Source of the DNA: Calliphora vicina
Taxonomy: Eukaryota; Arthropoda; Insecta; Diptera; Calliphoridae
Reading direction: 5' to 3'
Length of the DNA stretch: 64,000 nt
NCBI RefSeq assembly: GCF_958450345.1
Contig: NC_088780.1
Span: forward strand, 92,454,226 to 92,518,225
Each line of letters begins with the position of its first letter. Positions within the stretch are counted from its first letter, which is position 1. Positions 54,973 to 64,000 of this stretch are shown in pieces. Position numbers and translations under genes: made by a program. Under the pieces are notes generated by a model. The model made no database searches and was not told the DNA's origin. It worked only from the letters and a program-made list of their open reading frames with translations.

Positions 54973-56840
54973 TTTTATTTGTATCCAATTACATTTTAAA
55001 ACCAAAGACATTTTTTAGATTTTTAATTTTATCCATCAAAATTAATCCCAATTTCCAGGGAAAAGAAAAAGGGAGGGAAAAGAAAAACTCTAGTCCTGCC
55101 CTACGATTTGTTTGTAAATTTTTTTGCAATTGGGCTATTAGTCAAAAAGATACATATATTTATTATCAACTTCTTTTTTAATGTAATCCACTGTCCAATG
55201 GCATAAAAACTTAATTAAAATCATAAAAAATCTTAATTTAAATCGAATTGTTAAAATTCAAAGGTTAAGACGAATAGTTTAGGGCTTGAATGAATTCCTT
55301 AATTATGTAGATTTGTTCATGATTTGCTTTTGAAGACTTCATTACTGAATCTCCCCTATTCACTTCAGTTCAATTCATCAGCGTTCAGAATATAATATGG
55401 TTAAACATTTGACATTTCCATTAGCTACATACCAGGCAACAGAAATCCTTTTGTAGTTGTTTTTTATTCATACAGAACAAAAAATATGCTTCATAAGTAA
55501 ATAGATGTCTTCAGAAGTAAGTATAAGTAAATGAGTAAATATTAAAATTTCTTGATGAAGTTCAAAATAAATTAAAATATTCTCCTTGATAAAAGCTAAC
55601 AAGGATTTAAGGCATCTTAACTTAATAAAATTCTTCATCTTTGTGATTGTTTGTTGTATTTATGTGTTTTTATTTGTATTACTTCTACAACATGTAGATT
55701 TAGTTCTATGTAATACTACTTGTAATTGTACTTGTACTCGCACTGGTACTCAAACTCTTATGGTGTGTTTTTGTTTTTCTTTTCCAACAATTTAAAATAA
55801 TACTAATTCGTACAGTCAAGGATGTATCCTTGTTGAAAAGTAATAACCAGCAAGCATCGACTTGGTAGGATCCCATGCAATTAGTAGTTAAGACAAATAT
55901 TAATTTAAATACAAACATTTAGATAATCTACACACTTCTATTCTTAACGGAAATTAATTTTTTGAAATCTCCAACAACAGCGTGGGTTAATTAATCGATT
56001 GCAAATGGTAAGTTGGTGCTGTTTGGCCTTTGTTTTTAGGAATTTTGTGACTTTGAATATGCTTTTGGCATAAAAGTGAAAATATTGAAAAGAAAATATA
56101 TAACACAAATGTAAATGAAATCTACGAAGTTAATGTTTAACTTTTAACTACGTGAAATTTTTATACATAGTCACTGACGTGGTGATAAATGTTACCCCTG
56201 TCAATTTTAGTATGAATTTAACTAAGAAAATACTAAAGGAAAATGCTACAAGAATCAAATTTATAAAGTGCAACATAAGGATGTAAATACAAACGATGTA
56301 TGTCGAGGGTAAAATTTAAAGGTTAAAAGAAAATTTCATGTTTTTCCTTACTATCATGGCTTACTATTGTAACAAATTTTATCAGTTATTGAAAATACCG
56401 AAATCTATTTAATTTTTTAAGATACATAACAAGTTTATTGCAGTTTTGAAGCAAAACATTTAAAATATTTTATAAAAAAAATTGATACGTAGGTAGATAT
56501 ACAATACAACTGTCCAACAGCATTTGTGGAACAGAATAGGGAGCATATAGCTCTTAAAAGGGCATGTTGAGTAGATCACTTTTGTAGAATAAACTTATAG
56601 TCCAGCTGGTCTGAATTTTTTTTTATAGTGCTCAGTGTCAGATATTGCCATTTGAGGGGGACTAAATTCTGTATTTTGAAAACTATTAAAGGTAAAGCTA
56701 CGAATTTTTAAACAAGTTATTATCATTAAAATATGCATCTATTTTTGAAAAATTATATTAATTATATAATTTTTAATATAGTCTGAACGTTTTACTTAAA
56801 TCGGAAAAGGTTAACCCTTAAACATAACCTTTAAAAATAA
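54973..56840. other. gene-free AT-rich region
   Basis: Apparently single-copy. A CTTGTA/CTCGCACTGGTACT-like simple run lies at 55715-55760. No exon-like frame or assignable repeat was recognised. Confidence 0.5.
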
Positions 56841-58893
56841 CTTTAACCCTGAGACACAACAAGGTATATTATCCTTATGAAATTCTAAGTCGATTGAGCA
56901 TGTCCGTCTGTCCGTCTGTCCGTCTGTCCATCTGTCCGTCTGTACTTCTGTACATCTGTCCGTCTGTTCGTGTGTCCATCTGTCTGCCTGTCTGTCTGTC
57001 TCTGTAAAACACGCTCACGTCCAAAATAGGCAAACAAAAACGGTGGACTTGCAAAAAAAATGTTTCGAGTTCTCCTAAGCAGTTTGGTATTGAAAATCAG
57101 CAAAATCGGTTCAGTGGAACCAGAGTTATGAACCAAAATGTGAGACAACCTAAAAAAAAAATTGATAATTTTAACATGGTTTTCGTTATTTGTGCAAATA
57201 TATTGCAGATAATACCATAAAATTGTACACACGTTATTTTTATGTTAAAGGGACTAACTCCGGCGAAAATTATAAGAATCGGTCCATGATTTCAACTAGC
57301 CCCCATACAAATATCTTCCCGAAATATGGTTATATGGTCTGTAAATGCCTACAAAATTGCAGCATCCACACAAAATTCAGGAAAAATAAGTTTCGTGCTT
57401 AAAAAATTACAACCCCAAATTTTTTGCGGATCGGTCCATATTTGACCATAGCCATATATAAGCATAAATGTCTTATAAATATCGCTATTACGTTGAAATT
57501 CGTAATAATTAGTCCCCATATATTACAAAATAGCTGTACCTAATTCTATGAAGATCGGCAGATAATTGGTTATAGCTACCATATAAATATCAAAACAAAA
57601 TTGCACACAGATCCGTAATTTATATGTAGAAATCACACTACAGGATTTTATGAATATCAGTCCATATTTGACCATAGCTCCCATATAAGGTCCACTTCCG
57701 AAAATCAGTCAAGTACTCATAAATCTCTTATAAATATCTTTATTATGCTAAAATTCGACAAAAACAATACTCATATACATATAAATCACTGTACTAAATT
57801 GTGTACAGATTGGCCGATAATTGGTCATAGCTCCCATATAAGGCCCATTTCCGAAAAAGATATTAACCTTAAAAAATATTTAAAACATATCGATATCAAA
57901 ATAAAATAACGCACAGATCAGTAATTTGTATCCAGTAATCATACTTCTGAATTTTTTGAATATCGGTCCATATTTAACCATAGCTCCCATATAAGGTCCA
58001 CTGCCGAAAATCACTAAAATCCTCATAAATTTGTTACAACTACAGTTATCAGGTTGAATTTCGAAACAAATTTATTCAATATATACAAAAAACGATGTAC
58101 CAAATTTTATGATGGTAGGCCCATTATTGGGCGTAGCCTCCATATAAGAACCACTTCAGGAAAACGCATTAACCTGCACAAATATCCAAAAAAATCAGTA
58201 CTGAACAAAAATTTTACACCGATCAGTAATTTGTATCCAAGAATCGTGCTACAAGATTTTTTAAATATTGGTCCATAATTCGGCATAGCTCCCTTATAAG
58301 GTCCACCTTTGTTAATGGCGTTGTTTATATGAAATTCTATAAAAATAGCCCTCAAATCCTTAGGACCATAATAGGTCATACCTTCCATATATTGAACCAA
58401 AATAGTACACAGATCAGTAATTTTTAATTATGAAAATCATAATACTGAATTTTGTGAATATTGGTCCATAATTGGCCACAGCTCTCATATAAATACATAA
58501 AAATCACGTTAAAATATTTTATGACAATCGAATCATAATAGGTCATAGCTCCCACAGAAGTCCCACAACCAAATATTTTGAAATTTGTCTAAATATATTT
58601 GTATACCGTTTTTTATATTCTGTTTCTTCACTTGAGGTTAAAAGGAAAAATGTTGATCCAAACGTATTAACTAATTATTTAGTATATAAATAGTTAAATT
58701 TCATACGTTCTAATAGGAATTTCAGTTATAAATTGCTTAATTAGATAAAATTTTTTGTACATTTGAAATAAAATATGTTCTGCGTAAACTAGTCTTTCTA
58801 ACAATTGTTATATTGTTTCAGTTGTTATACCATCATATTTAGGTGGAGGGTATTTAAGATTCGGCACGGCCGAATATAGTACTATTAATTGTT
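56841..58893 (+). repeat. large HINE-like repeat (family G), copy 2
   Basis: It opens with a truncated 5' end, then a (GTCTGTCC)n tract at about 56900-57003 and 'aaacacgctcacgtccaaa'. The body holds about ten modules of 'ggtccatatttgaccatagc' and 'tcccatataaggtccacttcc'. The end has 'ggtggagggtatttaaga', a TTCGGCACGGCCGAA hairpin and 'attgttttt'. It is the inverted partner of copy 1 and lacks the 1-kb insertion found there. Confidence 0.8.
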
Positions 58894-58904
58894 TTTAATT
58901 TTTA

Positions 58905-59070
58905 TTTGGAAATGTTATGCTTATTAAATCAAAAGTTAAGTAAAAATGTTAATTAAAAATTGAAGAAAACCCAATAATATTAATAATATTATTTCCGCGG
59001 AAGGTGGTTTTATTTATAAAATTTTCGTTTTACTCTTTTTGAAAAAACAAAATATTAAAATAATTCCACT
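58905..59070. repeat. dispersed repeat R, second copy
   Basis: This is the inverted partner of 51205-51400, immediately after family G copy 2. It is followed near 59155-59200 by a CCCGGGATTTCGCATCCCGG-type segment resembling the subterminal zone of hAT element K; no matching end was found. Confidence 0.55.
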
Positions 59071-59244
59071 TTCGATCGGAATAGAATTCTCTGAAAGCCC
59101 TGAACATTCACGAGTTTTGGAATAATTTGAATAATGAACTTGTTATTGGTCTATTGCGGAATTCCCGGGATTTCGCATCCCGGAAATTCCCGTGAAAAAC
59201 TCTAGTTGTGAGCGTATGAGTAATATTTTGCATATAATTTGTAG

Positions 59245-59447
59245 GTGGTACCCGGGTGCCCTGTCACCCTGTTAAGGGTGCAAAATGTAAAATGATTTAC
59301 CACTCTCTCCCAAGTCGAGACACAAAAGTGTCCATTGTATAAAATAAATACAACAAAAAGTTTCAAGCGCCTAGGAATTCTACATACAGAGAAAATTGCA
59401 ATTAAATTTCAAAAAGTTACCCGGTTACCCTGTCACACCCATAAGGG
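59245..59447. mobile_element. piggyBac-like right-end fragment
   Basis: GGTACCCGGGTGCC at 59247, a 'ttaagggtgcaaaatg' block and the end 'cacacccataaggg' followed by TTAA at 59448-59451 parallel the right end of the element at 40358-41793 (41573-41793). No left end or transposase was found nearby, so this is a solo end or a deletion product of a related element. Confidence 0.7.
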
Positions 59448-59451
59448 TTAA

Positions 59452-61250
59452 ATAATGTGAGACCCAAGGTGGAGTGTAATTTTGCTAATTAAACACAAAG
59501 AGCTTTATTTACAACTTTTGTAGCTTTAATCACACCCCTCTCAAATTTTCCGGCAAAAATTTTTGTAGAATATTTTAATCCTTAAATGTCCTTTTTGAAA
59601 GGACTTCTTTTGATATTCTCGAAAAAGGGTCAAATTGACCCCTAAATATCTTTCACAAAAATGATCCCCATTAAATTCCACAATATAACTCTGATAATAA
59701 GAATTCTCTCACACATTAATTTACAACATTTTTTTTAATTTTGTATAATGCTCAAAAATTAAAATTTGACCCACTGTACAAAAAAATTCAGGCCACCCAT
59801 TCTGTTCCTAAAATGCTGTTGGACAGTGTTATTACCAAATTTGCCTTAATTCCGTAAAATATAAAAATAATTTTTTTTGGAAAACTAGGTAACTCCAATT
59901 TACGAAAAAAACAAGGTAACTGACATCGGTTTTCGGTTCTAATGTCCAAAAATGAGTTCAATGCAAACAGAAATTTTCAACGTTATTAAAATATTATGTT
60001 TTATTTAATAAACGCATGTATAAAAAAACGTTAGGTGTGTTTTCAAAAAATGGAGTTACCTAGTTTTTCCACACGACCACAGAAATGTTTTGTACAAAAT
60101 GGGTATATAAGTTTCAGCACAGCCGACTATAACACTCTTATTTATTTTTTTCAATCCACCCTCGTATATGTGCGTGAATGATATGAACAGGTTAAACATA
60201 ACACTTTATCTGTGTATTTTTCTGAATTGTATTCTATTCTATTGTATTGACATGCCTTGACTTGTGGCATTTTCCATTCTTAAACTAAAAAGGAGTTGTA
60301 TTCTTTCTCTTTTCGGAACAAATGTTTATGCAAATTTAGTTTATTCATACTGTTTGTGTTATTGTAGTTTGTAGTTGGTTGGTCTTTGTTGTTTATGTTA
60401 GCTATTGTTGTAGTGGCAAGTAAACAAAATGTAATTTTATTTAAATATTTTACTTACACTAACATTCAATGTTGTTTAAATAAATTTGTGTAGTTGTAGT
60501 TGCTGCTATTGCTGTTCACAGTCTTTGTACGTTTATTGACAGATATATTAAGTCCTTTACAGATATATATATATAGAACACTGAGTTTAGCTCCATCATC
60601 TTTGTCATCCCCATGACCATGTCCATTATCAAAAGGTTTTATTCATTAAGATTCCAATCAAGCCTTCATCGTTTGTTTTTGTTAGTTAGTTTGTTTGTTT
60701 TTTTTTTGTTGTTGTTGTGTGTTTAAACAAAACAAAGCAACATTTTAGTTTTACTTCTGTTAAATATTTAAATTTATATATTTGTATGTATTATGTAATA
60801 TAGTAAGTTTGTAAGGCTATGTATTAATGTATATATTTTTATTAAAGTATATGGAAATATCCCAAAATTTTAGACTGCTGTTAATGGTACATCGACGTCC
60901 TTTCATAATCATACAGATCTATCCTTAGCCATGCAAAATTCGTTTGCGTGATATACATTCATGGAAGCAAGTCAAAAATACGGCGCTTTATTCAAAAAAA
61001 TGTAAATAAACTTCATAAATTGGTTTTCGATTTTTCTAAAATTATAACTTCCATAAAGTCTTTATTTAAAATATCCTTTAGAAATATTTTGCGAATTATA
61101 CAATAACGATTAAATGCAGAGTTACTACAAAAATAATTCTGAAAACATAAAAGTATCTTTAAAATTTAATTTAATTCAAAGTGAGCATTTCTTATCAAAA
61201 ATAAATTTTAAAGTTAATTAATCACCGTTACCACAAAAGCCTTAAAGTCA
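59452..61250. other. gene-free region
   Basis: 59560-59690 repeats 45300-45510. Around 60100-60150 ('gggtatataagtttcagc', 'acagccgactataacac') is a probable HINE-like 3' end. GTTGTT runs occur near 60390-60420 and 60700-60720. The rest is AT-rich, apparently single-copy, with no gene seen. Confidence 0.5.
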
Positions 61251-62575
61251 ATTTTCCAGAAGGACGTGTCGCAAACTGTTCAATGAGGTAAAGAAGCTAG
61301 GTAAATTTCTGGCATACAAGTCCTCAGTGAATCACTTCAAGAACCTTACCAGGAACGCGAAAAGGAAAGCCTGGAGGGACTTCTGTAGTGGCGTGGAAGA
61401 ATCCTCTGAGACCAACCGATTACGTAAAATTCTATCAACCTCTCCGGTTGTACCAACCTATATTCAGAAACCCTGTGGTAGATGGGCTCTGAATAGTAAG
61501 AAAACACATAATTTCCCAGGCTGCTGATTATTTTGTTCCATGTGGTAACTCTGTTCCGGTGAACAGGGAAAGAATCCAGTGGGCAATCAAGAACATCGAC
61601 CCGTTTAAATCCCCTGGGCCGGATGACACAAGACATAGTTATACCATTGGCCATTAACATATACACAGCGTGTATTAGATGGATATATATTCCTACATGG
61701 TGGACAAGGTGTAGACTACTCTTTATTACTAAAGAAGGCAATGCTATTCATACTAAACCAATTTGTCTTGCATCCTTTTTGCTGAAAACCCTAGAAAGGG
61801 TTATTGACATATACCTGAGAATTCCCATTATGATGGAACTCATCACTAAATCCCAACATGCCTAAAGCAAGGGCAGATCTGTGGAAACAGCTCTACATTC
61901 GTTAGTTGGCTCCATTGAAGAGTATTCATTTGTGGCTTATCTTGATATTGAAGGAGCTTTTAGCAATGTATAGCAGATGAACTGGCAAAAAGGGGTGCGA
62001 TGATGACGAGATCGAACCCTTTTCTAGTATTTCCCTTGTTAGTTGCAAGATGACTGTACAGCAGATACTATATGAGACTGCACAAAACAAGTAAACCAAC
62101 GAGTCTTTCTGTGTTATAGGGCGAGTCTTCCTGTGTAGAGGACGAATCTACTTATTGAATTGTGTCGTGAGCAAATAACGCTAATTGTTTCATTAATTAC
62201 GGGACACTGATTAATTTTGACACATGCTAGAATATTGGGCCTATGGTACAATGACTACTGTAGGAGTTGTCATAACGAAGAAGAGGAGGAAACGGTATCC
62301 CACCTATTCTGCCAATGCCCGGCTCTGATAAACTTGAGGGAACGCATCCTCGGAATTCCATTCCTGTTATTCTTAGATAAGCTATCAAGAATGAGTCTTA
62401 GACGAATCTACTCCTACATTAGAGAATCTGGTTGTTATAACTTGGAGACAACGGACTTATAATAAATACCCTGCAGTTCACCCCTTGGGTAACACAATGG
62501 GTTCGGTTTTGAATGGACCCAAGTGAGTTGCTTGAAGAGTGGCTGCCCATGGAACCTAACCTAACAAATTTTAAA
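61251..62575 (+). pseudogene. RNase-H-bearing LINE (I/LOA type), internally deleted, with 3' end
   Basis: 61251-61530 reads RRLFNEVKKLGKFLAYKSS, NLTRNAKRKAWRDFC, NRLRKILSTSP and KPCGRW, the linker before RT. 61560-61625 gives RERIQWAIKNIDPFKSPGPD, the first RT block. After broken RT pieces to about 61960, the sequence jumps to ADELAKRGAMMTRSNPF (the end of an RNase H domain, 61965-62020). 62217-62462 carries the C-terminal zinc-knuckle region: THARILGLW, CRSCHNEEEEETVSHLFCQC, LSRMSLRRIYSYI. It ends near 62575 at 'aacctaacctaac'. The endonuclease, most of RT and most of RNase H are missing. Confidence 0.8.
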
Positions 62576-62956
62576 ATAACCTTTTTGTTTTGAACTCTAA
62601 TGTACATTTTGTTTTTTTTATTTTTTGGAAAAAGTTTTGCAAGGTTTTTTAAAATATTTCTTATGGTACGAAAAAACAAAAGTTCTATTTTAAAATGAAG
62701 TCAACTTTAACAAAAAATAAATTTAAAATTTTTTAATACTTATGGTGAATGTTTGTTAAAGTCGACTTTGTTTTTTTATTTTGATTTTAACATAGCACAA
62801 GAAATATTATAAAAAAGCTTTCAAAACTGTTTAATTTTTTTGAAAATTTTAAGAAAATCGCCAGACATACTTTTTTCAGCAGTACGAGTACTTCTTAGCG
62901 ATACTCTTGATGGCAAAATACCATATTATAAATGTGTGCCCCTAAAATGTGGAATT
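62576..62956. other. gene-free AT-rich stretch
   Basis: AT-rich sequence with no recognisable feature. Confidence 0.5.
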
Positions 62957-63080
62957 TATACCCTACACCACCATAGTAACGTTCAAAAATATTAGTCTAA
63001 CACCCACCTTAAGGTATAACGACCGACTCAGAATCACTTTTTGAGTCGATTAAACCTTATCTGTCCTCCGTCCTCCGTCA
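62957..63080 (+). repeat. HINE/DINE-like 5' fragment
   Basis: It retains 'tataccctacaccaccatag', 'tattagtctaacacccacc' and 'cactttttgagtcgattaaac', then a shortened GTCC tract. The rest of the element is absent. Confidence 0.75.
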
Positions 63081-63279
63081 AAGTGTCGTTAATGCAAGAA
63101 TGTAAATATGGTATTAGTCAGTTTCATTTATGTGAAAATTTCCTGAATTTGAACCATATATTATGCATGTATTTTATATTTATTATTCGTTTCTTGTTCA
63201 TTAAATAAGCAATAGTGTTAACTTTTGTATAATTTTTTTATTTTTCGTTATCGTTTTGTAAGTTTCTTGGTTAAAATAT

Positions 63280-64000
63280 AGAAAATGTATTAGCACACAC
63301 AGTACAGAAAACATATCGCTAAGAACACCAGAAGATATCGATATCTCACTCAAAAATTTTGAACAAAACTTAAAACTTTCTGTTGAACACGCCACTCAAA
63401 TAACCCAACAAATAAGATACAATAGACTCTATTCTGCAGACATTGAACAGTTATTAGCTGAAAAAAGAAGAGTTCGTCGAGAGTGGCAACTCAACAGATC
63501 CCCACAACTTAAAACGGAGCTTAGAAAATGTCGCAAACACCTGACTCAGATAATGCCACCCAGTACTCAAATTACTCTCTATGGCGAGCTACAAAAAAAT
63601 TAAAAAGACCTGTTATGAGCAGACCTCCTCTACGTAATTCTAGTGGAGGCTGGGCGAGAAACGATACTGAAAAAGGAAACCTATTTGTTAGTCATCTAAA
63701 GAATGTATTTTCCTCAAACGAGTCAAACGACATAATAGAGTTACCACCTACTTTACCCCATATTACTGCAGCTGAACCACTTCGTTTTGAGATTTTACAG
63801 ATTGTCAAGGCTATTGTTGATTTAAACTCCAAAAAATCACCTGGTATTGATAAAATCAGTAACAAGATGCTCCTCGAGCTACCCAAAATTGCATTAAGAA
63901 TAATGCTACTTATTTTTAGTGCTTATTACGCCTTGAATATTATCCACCAGAATGGAAGGTTTCTTTAGTTACAATGATACCTAAGCCGGGAAAAGATCAC
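63280..64000 (+). pseudogene. Jockey-clade LINE ORF2 fragment, runs off the window
   Basis: 63300-63530 reads the linker (ISLRTPEDIDISLKNFEQNL, ADIEQLLAEKRRVRREWQ). 63528-63968 is open for 146 codons: SNYSLWRATKKLKRPVMS, then GGWARNDTEKGNLFVSHL and IVDLNSKKSPGIDKISNKML, the first block of reverse transcriptase. After a frameshift near 63940, WKVSLVTMIPKPGKD continues the RT. ORF2 normally supplies endonuclease and reverse transcriptase for target-primed insertion. At least two frameshifts make this copy inactive as written. It is the least decayed Jockey copy in the window. The YADD core and 3' end, if present, lie beyond 64000. Confidence 0.85.

Overview
This is AT-rich eukaryotic DNA, most likely an intergenic or intronic stretch from a higher (probably calyptrate) fly. 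The evidence is the repeat content: short repeats that start with an ATACCCT...AGGGTAT hairpin, carry (GTCC)n/(GTCT)n runs and end with a GGTCGG/CCGACC hairpin plus CTTACTTG, as in dipteran DINE-1/HINE-type elements; a Jockey-clade LINE; a DD37E Tc1/mariner element; and many hAT elements. No bacterial gene, rRNA, tRNA, CRISPR array or convincing complete host gene was seen. The window is a graveyard of nested transposable elements.

Layout. 0.3-0.5 kb: an exon-like fragment, then a HINE copy split by a hAT (702-2021). 3.9-10.1 kb: a terminal-repeat element, an inverted pair of an unclassified repeat, an RNase-H-type LINE fragment and Jockey fragments. 12.0-16.8 kb: a long-TIR element (F) broken by a hAT (12267-13593) and a reversed HINE, followed by a Jockey copy (ORF1 knuckles, endonuclease, linker) broken by a hAT (15136-15718). 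17.3-19.6 kb: a mariner-type transposase relic split by a 2-kb CAGTGGTCC element that itself contains a MITE and a Jockey fragment. 19.7-29.8 kb: a large internally repetitive HINE-like element with a hAT inside, a third hAT of the same family and a 4.2-kb related hAT. 30.0-30.8 kb: a decayed member of an uncharacterised multicopy arthropod gene family. 32-34.7 kb: a second F copy and HINE pieces, one holding a Transib-like element. 35.0-38.6 kb: a non-autonomous Helitron with a 1.6-kb palindrome and a minisatellite. 40.4-41.8 kb: a piggyBac-like element. 43.3-45.2 kb: a hAT carrying a tandem HINE pair. 47.1-51.2 and 56.8-58.9 kb: inverted copies of the large HINE-like repeat. 52.9-54.2 kb: an intact-looking DD37E transposon, the only convincing full-length protein gene. 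61.2-64.0 kb: an internally deleted RNase-H LINE and a Jockey copy that runs off the end.

Many boundaries rest on direct evidence. Seven hAT-type insertions have 8-bp target duplications (six perfect, one 7/8). Others show a 5-bp duplication (Transib-like), TA (DD37E), TTAA (piggyBac) or an A|T empty site (Helitron). The insertions therefore give a relative order of events. The elements do not form a cooperating pathway; only the DD37E gene looks able to make its product. Family names for HINE-like repeats and unclassified repeats are inferences from structure.
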